Source: Mesotaenium endlicherianum (lineage: Eukaryota > Streptophyta > Zygnematophyceae > Zygnematales > Mesotaeniaceae). From it: a stretch of 58,615 bases of DNA. The notes below the pieces were generated by a model that was not told where the DNA came from, made no database searches, and worked only from the letters and a program-made list of their open reading frames with translations. This document shows positions 45,887 to 57,285 of the stretch, in pieces (within the stretch, counting starts at the first letter, position 1; the number at the start of each line of letters is the position of its first letter). The stretch is taken from the NCBI GenBank assembly GCA_009602735.1, contig WELA01007202.1:398472-457086 (forward strand), given 5' to 3'. Both the position numbers and the translations under genes were made by a program.

Positions 45887-46630
45887 TGTAAGGTCATAGG
45901 TTTATAAAGTGCATTTTTGAGTTTCATGAAATTATGTTTTGATTGCATAGAAGTCTAGAGTGCATTTGTTTGGTCATTTTGATATAAAACTCATCAAATT
46001 TGGTTAAGTGTTGAGAGAGTTATGGATTCCAGAAGTTTAATTAGTTTTGAGGTCGATTGACAACTGTCCTCAATTCGCGGTGAGCGCGACCGTCGGATTG
46101 ACCGACAGCTCCGAGCGATCTGGCCCGTTAGAGTGAACTCGGACCTTCACGTAAGTTCGGCTGGCACGAAGTGCCGACTAGGTCAATTAACCTAGAAGTT
46201 TCGGTTTAGCCTAACGCGCCTAAGGTAGAATATTCTAGTAATGTCGATGCATGTATGTGGACGTCAATTTGAGCAGACACGTCAGATGAGACTGATCTGG
46301 CATACTCTCGAATATTCAGGAAGGGACGAATTGACGAACACTTAGGAGATCCCAGAGCTTCCTCTTAGAGAGGAGCACTTAGGCAGAAAGCTATAAATAG
46401 GCATAACTTCTTTGTTTCTTATCAATTTTCACTACTGTAAATTTCTACGGGTTTGTAATAACAAGGCCTTCCATCCTACATCATTTTTGAGCAATTTCTT
46501 GTTACTCAAAATGTTGAGTAGTTTTCCTAAGCTTTCTTAGTGATATGCCGCTGCACTCTTTGATATGATTGCAACTAGTTCCTTTCCTCGTAAGTTACTA
46601 CGCTTCCACTAGGGCACTTTGCCCCTTTCA
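45887..46630 (+). repeat. 5' LTR of B2
   Basis: TGTAAGGTCATAGG...CCCCTTTCA, 744 bp; TATAAATA near 46392. The following PBS is degenerate (TAGTATTGGAGA). Confidence 0.92.
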
Positions 46631-46667
46631 TCTAGTATTGGAGATGGGCTAGTTTGCATATTGTATT

Positions 46668-47698
46668 ATGGAGTCGTAGTCGGCAGCTAGAGGAGGCAAA
46701 CATGTCGAGCATAATGAGCGCGAGGGGCAGCAAGCAGTACCAACGATGACCAGAGAGCATCAAGATATGCAGGCGATGCTAAGACAAATGGCGAATGTAA
46801 TTGGAGGAGAGGTCTACGCCCAATTTCAACAAACTATGCGCGCGGAGGTGGAGAGGATGGTGCGAGTTGTTGTTGAGAATGCCGCTTCGACGAGTTTGCC
46901 ACCTGCACCCGTTGTACCACCAATTCATGTTAACCCAGTGGTGCGACCAATTATGCCACCCGCATCGGGAGTGCGTGCGCCTAAGCTTGAAGTTTATACT
47001 GGAGAGCGTGGGTCGCCGCCTATTCATTAATGGATTTTTGGAGTGAAGAAGATTGTGGAGTATTCTGCGCTTACGCCTGACAGGCAAGTCGCCTTTGTGA
47101 ATACTTTGCTGAAGAAGAGTGCTAGAGCTTGGTATGAGCCAGAGTAGCAGCGGTCTGGAGTTCCTGCTACTGTTGATCAGCTCTTTGAAGGCTTGAAGAG
47201 GCAATTTCAACCTATTGCGCCCGAGGCTATCGCTCGAGATCTATTGGTGCACCTTCGTCAACGAGCAAGCGTTCAAGAGTATGTATCGCGCTTCAACAAG
47301 CTGGTGCTTCAATGTCCATCCATGCACGAGTCGGAGATGATGGACAAGTTCAAGAGGGGACTCAAGCCAACTGTGGCCAAGGAAGTGGCGCTCAAGGACC
47401 CTACCAGTCTTGGAGAAATGATGGCATTGGCAACAAGGGTCGACGCTGTGGAGTATAGTCAGAGGCAGTGGGTCAACCACAACTTTGGAGGACAGCGACA
47501 CTTCGGATCTCAAGCGCCACGCACGAGTGTTCAAGGTCCAGTACCTATGGAGTTGGGACTTGTTCAGTACCAGCGCAGGCAGCAGAATTTTAAGCCGAGA
47601 GGACCCTGCTGTAATTATAACAAGCTTGGACATCTGGCTCAAGATTGTCATGTGAAGGCGAAGCAACCTCAACAACAGGAAAAAGGAGGACGCCAGTA
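46668..47698 (+). pseudogene. B2 gag
   Basis: ATG 46668 with TAG at 46677, as in B1. Same gag blocks as B1, with further stops (47028, 47145). The zinc knuckle reads CCNYNKLGHLAQDC: relative to CYNCGK of B1, the TGCGGC pair has become TATAAC, three G-to-A and one C-to-T, destroying the second Cys. Confidence 0.88.
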
Positions 47699-50249
47699 AG
47701 TCGATCTGGAGTGTCTACTGGCGTGAAGACAAGAACTCACAAGGAGGTTATCTCCAAGAGCCTGCCGAGAAGCAAAGGACCAGACGTTGATAAGCCTATC
47801 ATCGTGGAAGGAGTAGTCGACGGCAACAAGGCGAAGTGTATGGTCGACTGTGGCGCAAGTGCAAATTTTGTGCACAAGAAGCTGGTGAAAGAGTGGCAAA
47901 TCCTTGTGCAGAAGCATTATGAGCCTAAGGAGGCAACTTTGGCAAGTGGGCAGAGACTCAAGTGTAATGCACCTACGGAAGCTATTCACGTGGAAGTAGC
48001 ATGGGCACCGGAGTAAAGAAGTTATGGAGCAGGCAGAGCTGGGTCACCATGAGGTGATATTGGGCCGACCATGGCTAAAGAAAGCCAACCCTCAAGTGCA
48101 CTGGAGCACGGGACAAGTGAAGGTCCAAAGGCGTGATGGTTGACTGTATACAGCGAAACAAGTGGAGGTAGATACGACCACAAGTAACTGTCTTCTGTCA
48201 AGCCTGCAAGTTAAGAAACTATGCGGGACAAATTAGGTCAAGGAGATGTACCTTATTTCGGTGGCCTTGGCCAGGTCATCAGATGGAGCAAGCGTGAATC
48301 CTAACAGCCTGGGCGAATGTACATCGTCAGAGGAGCAAGTAGTGGTGTCTGATCCCCTTGCTCAGAAGGAGCATAGCCCAACTGCTCAAGAGAAGAATTC
48401 TGCTGAGATGCCTGTCCAAGTTAAGGTGCTGTGGGAGGAGTTCAAGTGCGTGTTTTCTGAGAAGCTACCTGCAGGACTACCTCCACAGAGAGCTATGGAG
48501 CACAAGATCAAGTTGGAACTAGGGAACAAGCCGCCAGTGAGACCCGCGAACCGACAATCGTTTGCGGAGTTGGACGAGTTGAAGAAGCAGCTCACAGAGT
48601 TATTGGAGAAGGGATTCATCCGACCTAGCGAGTCTCCATTTGCAGCGCCAGCCTTATTTGTGAAGAAGAAGGATGGGACTATGAGGATGTGTGTCGACTA
48701 CCGAGCACTCAACAAGAACACCATCAGGAACAGGTACCCACTTCTACGAGTGCACGAGTTAATTGACAGGCTTGTCGGGGCGAAGTATTTCTCGAAGATT
48801 GATTTGAGGAGTGGCTATCACCAGGTACGAATTGTGGAAGGAGACGTTCAGAAGACTGTTTTCAGGACTTGCTATGGTTTAAGACCTTGGAAGAGCATGT
48901 GTAGCATCTGAGGAAGGTGTTGGAGGTCTTGAGAGATCAGAAGTTATATGGGAAGATGAGCAAGTGCGACTTCTGTCTCAAGGAAGTCGAGTTTCTTGGG
49001 CACATAGCGGGAGCCGAAGGAGTCAAGGTGGAGCAGAAGAAGGTGCAAGCAGTCAGAGATTGGCCGGTACCTGCTGATATTCATCAACTCAGGAGTTTCC
49101 TCGGCATGGCGAATCATTATCGACATTTCATTGAAGGATTTGCCAAGGTGTGTGCACCGCTCACGGACATGTTGAAGAAGCAGTAGAAGTGGCTATGGGG
49201 TGACAAGGAGCAGCAAGCCTTCGAGAAGATTAAGGAGCTGTTGACACAGGCACCTGTGTTGGCAATTGCAAGACCAGAGCTTCCTTTCACCATCATCACG
49301 GACGCATCAAATTTCGCAGTGGGAGCCATTCTTCTCCAGGACCAGGGCAAAGGATTGCAGCCTGTGGCATATGAGAGCAGAAAGTTGAGTCATGCGGAGC
49401 AGAACTATGCAGCACACGAGCGAGAGATGTTGGCTATTATCCAGGCTTTGAGGATTTGGCGATATTATGTGGACGGCCAGAAGGTGTTCATAAAGACCGA
49501 CCACAAGAGCTTGGAGAAATTTATGATGCAGCCAACGTTGACACCAAGACAGGCAAGGTGGATGGAGGTTCTGCAACAGTTCGACCACAAGATTGTGTAC
49601 TCACCCTGGGAAAATCAATCCTGCAGACGCTTTATTCAAGAGGTGTGACCTTGCAGCTGCCTCAGTCATCAAGGAGAGTATGCACTTCAAGAAGAAGCTT
49701 CAGAGAGGTTATGAGGAGGACCCAGAGTTTGCTGATGGTGGAGCAGCTGAGTTCAACTCGAGTATGCAGAAGAAGGACGGCATATGGTATTATGGTGATT
49801 CCAAGAGAGTGGTGGTACCTGACATCAAGGAGCTACGCGACCTACTACTTGCGGAGCATCATGATTGCTTATGTGCTGGACACTTTGGAAGCGAGAAGAC
49901 GGCAAGAAGACGGCAATAGTGCTGAAGCGGGAGCACTATTGGAGAAATATGGACAAGGACATCAAGGAGTGGATCAGGAGTTGCAATGCGTGCCAGCGAA
50001 ACAAGACACCGAATCAAAAGAAGGAAGGTACCTAGCAACCCCTACCTATTCCAGAGTATCCTTGGGAGCAGATTGCTATGGACTTCATCACGTCGTTACC
50101 AGTGAGTGGTCAAGGGCACGATACAGTTTGGGTTGTGTCTGATCGGCTCAGCAAGATGGCTCACTTCATTCTCGTGAAGGAGACTTCTACGACAGCAGAT
50201 GTGGCACGGCTATTCTTTGATCATTTTTCAGGCTACATGGGTTGCCGAA
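47699..50249 (+). pseudogene. B2 protease, RT (catalytic box deleted), RNase H and start of integrase
   Basis: Protease: CMVDCGASANFVHKKLV. RT runs to FRTCYGL, then a deletion matching 34215-34347 of B1 removes the MPFGLTN to FLDD part (junction at 48880/48881). TAG 49184 is shared with B1. RNase H: ITDASNFAVGAILLQDQGKG. Integrase begins HHDCLCAGHFGSEKTA, CNACQRNKTPNQK, first Asp in AMDFITSLP. It is interrupted at LHGLP by the solo LTR. Confidence 0.88.
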
Positions 50250-50966
50250 TGAAATGAACCGACTTACCAAATAGGCGATTAACAATTAATAAAGATCTTT
50301 ATATCAGCAAGTAATCTTTAGGGTATTTTCCGTTAAGTGGTTAAACGGCAAAGGACAACACATTAGCAATGAAAAATACTCGTAAGTCAAATGCGAGTAA
50401 ACTAGCATCAATAATGCAATTAGTAAACGCATACATAAGCAAGGTTAGAAGACAGTGCGTATCAATGGCTTCTCGCCTTGGATTCAGATCTCTCTCAGTA
50501 AGCTGTACAAGAGAGTTGGCCTCGTTTCCGATTGCCGAACTCGAGGGCAATACCTAGCATATGTACATGGAATGAGTTTACTGTTCAACGGCCAGTGCGA
50601 TGGCATCGCCTACCCGGGAGTCAACCACGTTGGTAAGACCTCGGTTAACCAAATCCACCGCCATCTTCCATCATTATGAATCGCCATCCATCATAGGGAT
50701 GTCATCTGGCCATTCATCTAGCATACCACACTTAGATGCATATCGAGGCAGTTCGCTACCGAGTACGGAAGTCAGCTGGCTGTCAAAGAATGTGTCAGCA
50801 AGCTGACTTAAGTTGACTTCAGCCTGCTGCTTCCGGCTGAGTCATTTAAACTGATTTATATATGAAGTCCAGCAGACTAATTATTAACTAGAGTTCAGCA
50901 GGCTGAACTTAATTAACTATTATATTTAAATGAATTTTATATCAACTAATATATTGATTCATTACA
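50250..50966 (-). repeat. Solo LTR of family A inside the B2 integrase
   Basis: Reverse-complement of the A LTR (starts TGAAATGAACC, ends GATTCATTACA). Exact 5-base duplication CCGAA at 50245-50249 and 50967-50971. Without it the integrase frame reads GLP-K-VIVSDRD. A complete element inserted here and recombined to a single LTR. Confidence 0.95.
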
Positions 50967-50971
50967 CCGAA

Positions 50972-51899
50972 GGTAATTGTTTCAGATCGGGATCTAAGGT
51001 TTACAAGCAGCTTTTGGCGGTCATTGTTTACTTTGATGGGGACCAAGTTAAGTATAAGCACTTCCTACCATCCTCAAACAGACGGGCAGAGTGAGAGGCT
51101 TAACAGAACTCTGCAAGAGGTGCTCAGGAGTTTTACTATGGGGGACCCTTCAGAGTGGGCCACGAAGCTACCAGGGTTGGAGTTTGCCTACAACAACAGC
51201 ATGCAAGAATCCACCAAGCAGTCACCATTCGCTATGGTCTATGGGAGAGAAGTATATCATCACGGGAACATTTTGTTAGAGAAGGCCAAGGAGACTCAGG
51301 TTCCTACTACACAAGCGTTTATGGAGCAGATGGCCAAGACTTGGGACATGGCTAAGACGTCTATACGGAAGGCACAAGAAGAGCAGGTCAAGCATGCTAA
51401 TAAGCATCGGAGGAAAGTGACATTCCATGTGGGCGACAAAGTACTTTTGTCAACAGAGTACCTACCTTTCACAGGCAAGAGGAAACTGCGGGCACGGTTT
51501 ACAGGTCCATTTGTGGTGCTCAAGCAGGCTAATTCAGTGACCTACAAGTTGGAACTTCCTCCAGGCTGGCGTATCCATGATGTGTTCCATGTCAGTTGTT
51601 TGCAGCCATACGTTGACCCGAACGAAGGACATCCAGGACGACTACCTACACCGCCACCACCGGTTGAGATCGATGATGTATTGGAGTATGAAGTGGAGGC
51701 GATTGTCAGCGATCGACGAGTCAAGCGAGGTCAACGACTTGTTCAAGAGTATCTGGTCAAGTGGAAAGGCTACCATGCGGACGACAACACTTGGGAGCCA
51801 AAGGCCAACTTAACTCTTTGTAAGAGTAAGTTGAGACGTTATCTGCAGAATGCGTCGAGGACGTCGCGTCTTGAGGAGGAGGATGATGTAAGGTCATAG
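50972..51899 (+). pseudogene. B2 integrase core and chromodomain
   Basis: Second Asp in VSDRDLRF; a frame change follows near 51024; YHPQTDGQSERLNRTLQEVL holds the catalytic Glu. Then FAYNNSMQESTKQSPFAMVY, the GPFVVLKQ domain, HDVFHVSCLQPYVDP and a chromodomain VLEYEVEAIVSDRRVKRGQ, YLVKWKGYHADDNTWEPKAN. This end is open to TAG at 51897-51899, which lies 13 bases inside the 3' LTR. Confidence 0.9.
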
Positions 51900-52632
51900 G
51901 TTTATAAAGTGCATATTCAATTTTCATGAAAGTATGTTTTGTTTGCATAGAAGTCTAGAGTGCATTTTTTTGGTCATTTTGATATAAAGTTCATCGAATT
52001 TGGTCAAGTATTGAGAGAGTTATGGATTTCCGAAGTTTAATTAGTTTTGAGGTCGGTTGACGACTGTCCTCAATTTGCGGTGAGCGCGACCGTCGGATTG
52101 ACCAACAGCGTCGAGCGATCTGGCCCGTTAGAGTGAACTCGAACCTCCACGTAAGTTCGGCTGACGCAGAGTGCCGACTAGGTCGATTAACCTAGAAGTT
52201 TCGGTTTAGCCTAGCGCGCCTAAGATAGAATATTCTAGTAATGTCGATGCATGTATATGGACGTCAATTCGACCCAACACGTCAGATGAGACTGATCTGG
52301 CATACTCTCGAATATTCAGGAAGGGACGAATTGACGAACACTTAGGAGATTCCATAGCTTCCTTCTAGAGAGGAGCACTTAGGCAAAAAACTATAAATAG
52401 GCATAACTTCTTTGTTTCTCATCAGTTTTCACTTTTGTAAATTTCTACGGGTTTGTAATGGCAAGGCCTTTCATCCTACATCATTTTTGAGCAGTTTCTT
52501 GTTACTCAAAATGTTGAGTGATTTTCCTAAGCTTTCTTTGAAAAATATGCCGCTGCACTCTTTAGTATGATTGCAACTAGTTCCTTTCCTCGTGAGTTAC
52601 CATGCTTCCACTAGGGCACTCTGCCCCTTTCA
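51887..52632 (+). repeat. 3' LTR of B2
   Basis: TGTAAGGTCATAGG...CCCCTTTCA, 746 bp. A purine-rich tract (GAGGAGGAGGATGA) directly upstream is the likely polypurine primer and is also coding. Confidence 0.92.
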
Positions 52633-54020
52633 ACGAGTGTCTGTAGGACTAGAAGAGACGCTTAGAGATTGGGTGAGAGAGTTAAAAATGAAAGGCATAT
52701 CTCTAGGGGGGGTACTTAGAGTGCAAGGACTCGGAGATACGTCGCAGTGGTACAGAGGCAAACTATCATAGCATGCAAAGTTGTGACCAAAGACAACAGG
52801 GCAATGGCAAATTTTGCTAGGAACAACCATAGCATGTTGGTGTTTGAAGGCGACGACAGCTACTCCAACATCACAGAGAATGCAATCAAGCTAAAGAGAG
52901 ATTGCCAGAAGGTGAAAGAACAAGGGGGGCTGACTATGGGTGAGCAGACATACCCAGTTTAGTTTTTCCAGGGCGGGGACTACAAGTCTAGCAATGGCTT
53001 GTATGGGTTGTATGGGGCAAGCTCGACATACCCATGCTTGTGGTGTCATATCACCACCAAAGAAATAAAGCACAAGGGCGAGGTTGGCACGTTCCGCACG
53101 CTGGCTGGAATGCGCGATGCTGCGTACTGTCCCGCGTCCTTTCCTCACACCTGCGCCAATTGCAGCAAACACTTTGAAAATGAGTCAGACATCGAGGCTG
53201 ACAAGATGAAAATGACACGTGGCAAGCCAAACAAAGAGAGCCAGACAGCTAGGCTAGCATATCAGTTGACACATAGGGGCCAGAGACACAAGGCGCCCCC
53301 ATTCTTCGACATTCCTCATGAGGATTGTATGCCTTGCATACTACATCTTCTTTTGAGGGTGACAGCGACCTTGTTCGAGAGATCACTTCATGCACATCTA
53401 GAAGGAGGTGAGGAGAATGAGCTGGAATATCCTAAAGAAAGATGCCCTCTGCAAGAATGTTACTCTGGAGCAGGTGAAGGCCTTGAAGAAAAAAGAAACC
53501 AAAGGAAGAGCAGGGAAGCCCGCCTTCATTGGCAGAGAGTGTCGTGGGCTGATTGAGCAGGCGGAGAAGCTTGCGAACTGCGTCTTCTTTTTGCCAAAAG
53601 ATGCTGCAAAGAAGGATCGAGTGATACACGTATGGAGTAGCTTCAGCCAATTTATGATGAAGCTGACAGACCCTCTACCTACAGACATACAATCTGATAG
53701 GGATAAGAAGGCAGCTGAGGTAGAGGCTCAAGCTAGAGATTTTGTGGACATATTTGTAGCAGCATGCACTTCAGACATGATAACTATATATATGCATATC
53801 ATGAAGTGCCACATCCCTGCAATGATCAGAAGGCACGGAGATCTAGACCAATTTAGCGGTGAGGGGGTGGAGGCTCTACATGCTTGGCGCAAGTCTGCCA
53901 ATACAAACAATAGGCTAGGGGGTGTTGACAAGCTAGGGAGAGTAATGGGCAAGAGCAGGGCAGCTCAGACAGTGCAATAAGAGGTGTGCCAACAGCATGT
54001 TTCAGCGATGCTTTCAAATT

Positions 54021-55014
54021 CTAGGAAAGATAGAGAAAGACAGAAGCAAAGGCAGCAGCACACACATGCCTAAAATACATGTAGGATACAAGCATATGTA
54101 GGTAGCTAACCTCAGGCTCCATAAAAGACTCAATGACATGCCTCAAAGCATGATCTCCGTCGCTTGCTCTTGTTATGTTAGAGCCTTGTGCATTACCAGT
54201 AAAATGTTTTCCCTTCCTGTCAGCAGCTTGCGTGATGAAGCTTGAAGGCACTTGCAAATGTGCATGTACAACTTGTTTTGCCTTCAACTTAGCTCTTGCC
54301 TCAAGCATTATTTTGCAACGTTCCTTGTTGGCAATCTGTGTTGCTGTCAGAACTTTAGGGATTGAAATTAGTGGCTCAATACTTTTAGCCATGGCCTCAC
54401 CAAGAGCTTGTACAGACTTGGTATGAGCAATCTCTATTGCACGAGCTACCTCTCGTGCCGGTCTCTGTGCCTGCTCTCTCTCTGCTTTATTTGCATGTAG
54501 CAAATCTCTTTTCTACCATCTTTTTACCAGCCACTCTTGCCAACCTGCGAGCTTCTAACATGACCTCCTCAACTTCTACCCCCCCCTGCTGAATTTTTTG
54601 AGAGTAATCAGCCAACCTGAATTGAATATGGCTGTCACACTCAACGTTATAATGAGCTCTCCATCTCTCTTTATCATAGTTCTGATCAGGTGCCATAATA
54701 ATATGATCAGCTCGATTCAGAATTGCAAACGAAAACTTAAAAGATAGGCCCACCTCACCCGTAATATTCTCAGCTCAGTTCAAATGAAAAGGAGGAATTA
54801 TTGCCACTATCTCTCCGAACTTTGGCAATATCTTAGCCGCTCCCCACCCCGATCCTAATGACACATGTTGAAAGGACAATAATTTGTTTAAGCCTTCTTC
54901 TTTCCAGCACACTCTTCTTATACTAGTACTATGAGAGGGTGTGTTTCTGCTAATGTGATGGGCAACTTCTTTACCTACATGGCGAAAGAGAGCCTCATAG
55001 AGAGATTGTGGCAC
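54021..55014 (-). pseudogene. Unidentified minus-strand ORF convergent with the transposase-like gene
   Basis: Three open blocks follow one another on the minus strand: 55014-54775 (SLYEALFRHVGKEVAHHISR, GSGWGAAKILPKFGEIVAII), 54753-54487 (SFAILNRADHIIMAPDQNYD, HIQFRLADYSQKIQQGGVEV) and, after a frame change, 54503-54021 (Ala/Glu/Lys-rich, probably helical). The first two are separated only by a TGA. It ends about 40 bases from the stop of the plus-strand transposase-like gene, so it could be that transposon's second gene. Not recognised. Confidence 0.4.
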
Positions 55015-56384
55015 ATTATTATTATGTATTCTAACATCGGCCTATGAGGTTGAGTCCAGTCTCTTAAAAAGTCTCCTTTTGTAATTAAGGAGCCAATATG
55101 AGGGGTCGAAATTCACAAGAACAGGGAACACATGCTCACATTGGTGACAATGTTGAGCACCACCACGTCTAGGACAAGCACACTAGGAGCAGCTTCTAGA
55201 TCTGCAATCCCCCATAATTTTTCCAAGCTCTTAACAAAGTCTAGAAAGTATATTAAACACTAAATGCAAGTGCCCAAACCCTAGCCGCCACACATTTTTA
55301 GGTCTGTCTATGCTTTTCCCACCTGTTTAGCAAATTTCGGGCGGACTTATGAGAAATTGCACCTTCTAAGTGCACTTGCGCAACATCTTCCACCCTCCTC
55401 CTTACTCATCGCCTCCTGGACCCGCTCCCAGATAATCACAGATTGCAAGCAGATTACAAAAGTGAACAAGATTTCATGTGGTTCAACTGAGCGAAACTCA
55501 TAGACAAAACAGTAGAATCAGCTATTAATACATATACTTACGTTTTAAGCCACTTCTGGGGCACGCCATGGCAGCAAAAAAATGTTAACAGAGTGTCTAA
55601 ACTGCATTCGTAGGAATAATGAGATCTTCTGATGCTGATAACTTCTTCGTTACTTCACCTAATTTTATGTTTTAGACATGTATGTGTAGGCCAATGAGTA
55701 AGAAACGTACAGGAAAAGCTAACGTAGAAAGTAAATAAAGAGCTTGAGACTTCGAAGTAATTATAAGCTAGTGTGCCGTCGCGTTCTTAACTTCGAACTC
55801 AGCAACTAGAAGTAGTACCCTCTACGTACGAAAAGGGGTCGCGCGCACCAGATTCTGGTGTCCAATTTTTCCCCCAATTGAGTTTCATGTGAAGTTGCAA
55901 AATTATTGCACAATGAGCCAGACTCTATGGGAGCCACCTCTATCTCCATCACTTCACTTGGTCTCTGGTTAGCTGTTAAGCATCACTAGGGTACCATACG
56001 CATTTTCTCCAAGATTGTTTTGGAAGTATGAAGCACGGGCTACGTGATCGCCAAGAAGAGCCGACAATTTAGATATATTTGTCTTGTTAGACTCAATATG
56101 TTTTCATGAGAAGCACATACAATTATTAGTACAATTTCCACGCTACGCCCCACAAGTGGGGGCCTCGTAGTATTGCGTTCGTCAAAAAGTGCGCCCACTC
56201 CATTGTGAGACATGTGTAGGGAAGAACCTGGTCCTCCACAACTTTCATGCTCCAAGATCCACAGCTTTCATGCTCCAAGAAGCTATAACGGAAGCATCAA
56301 GCTCACAAAATAGCAGCGGCCAGGCCCAGCTCCCACCCTTCAAAACCCTAAGAAGCCATTACGGGGGGCTGACCTAGTGAGCGG
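55015..56384. other. Intergenic region left of P5CDH
   Basis: No gene, RNA or transposon is recognised. The part nearest 56385 probably includes P5CDH 3' untranslated sequence. Confidence 0.4.
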
Positions 56385-56610
56385 AGTAGGTGGCAGCCCG
56401 TAAGGCCTAGCCAGTTGGAATGAGCTCAGGTCAGCTGAGTATATGACAGCCGGTAAGACACGGGCCAGTGGGAACGGGGCCCCACACCGAGCTGACTGAT
56501 CGGGTGCCCAGCCTGCCCAGCTGGTGTGAACGGAGCTATACACCGACCCGACTAGCTCGCTAGCTAGGTGGCAGCCGGCAAGGTCCAGCCGGCAGGAATG
56601 GGGCCCATGT
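56385..56610. repeat. About four degenerate ~60-bp tandem units overlapping the P5CDH stop codon
   Basis: Units begin near 56388, 56441, 56502 and 56567. They share AGCC, then CAG..GGAA.G and a GGGCCC-like block. The last unit is the coding end and stop of P5CDH; the other three lie downstream of the stop. Confidence 0.65.
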
Positions 56611-57192
56611 CGTAGATGATTTCACGGTGGCACGACCACACCAGCTGGATGGCCTCCGGCGTGCCGATGCCCGCCCCCCGCGGGTCGCCAGCTGGCCCGA
56701 ACCTGCTCGCCGCCCGTGCCACACAGGAAGCATGCTCCAGCGTGCTTAAAAAGCCTGCACTTGCTCGGATGCCAAGTGCTCGCACCGAGCGGCGCCAGGT
56801 CGCGTGCCTAGTGGCCTGCCAAGTGGCGAGGATGGGGTGCCTGTGGCCTGCATGAGAGAGCTCTCACAAACCTTTTGCCTTTTCCATTTGAAGCCCCCAA
56901 GGGAGGATGTGTACAAACATGCGCACACACATTCATACATGCAATGCATGCACAAGGCAGAACATGCACACACGCACCTCTTGTGACAAAACAACACTCG
57001 TGCCCACTTCAGACTGCACACATCGGCACGCGCACGTGCGGACCCATTGGGGCTAACAAATGAAATGAAGCAAGTCAGCAGAGATGCGGGAGGAGGGAGA
57101 GTACCAGTGGTTCTGGGGCGCACCGGTGGTGCGCGCCCGCAAGCCCGCGTACGTGGTGCCATTCACCGTGTGTCCCAGCAACGTCTGCGGAC

Positions 57193-57285
<93 letters not shown>

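Larger units (their letters stand above)
45887..52632 (+). mobile_element. Gypsy element B2, full-length, with a nested solo LTR
   Basis: LTRs 45887-46630 and 51887-52632. Flanks gcgag (45882-45886) and acgag (52633-52637) are a target duplication with one difference. Contains gag, protease, RT with deletion, RNase H, integrase interrupted by a solo A LTR, and a chromodomain. Confidence 0.92.
44946..53980 (+). pseudogene. Unidentified transposase-like gene split by element B2
   Basis: Pieces at 45003-45886 and 52633-53980 join in one frame across B2 (VNPIQEAGGTR then VSVGLEETLRDW). N-terminal part: basic, then coiled-coil (VDRQLAAAKERLQKQRDGTA). Middle: AIAHFLYRPENIFLL, CQYRLGLSNEKYQLLLNLLS, LGDTSQWYRG. 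Second half: FEGDDSYSN, FFQGGDYKSSNGLYGLYGA, SSTYPCLWCHITT, HTCANCSKHF, IPHEDCMPCILHLLLRVTAT, HIMKCHIPAMIRRHGDLDQF and SGEGVEALHAWRKS. Acidic residues in GGDYK, HEDCM and GEGVE, with a CLWC/CANC pair between, recall the layout of RAG1/Transib-type DDE transposases, but I cannot assign a family. Its own TAG stops (45333, 45734, 52960) and frameshifts show it is dead. Confidence 0.5.

Noticed and set aside
8942..49186. Reassigned UAG/UAA codons (glutamine code as in some green algae)
   Set aside because: Many element stops are TGA or derive from TGG, paired copies show the unmutated sense codon, and P5CDH appears to end at TAG where the family ends.
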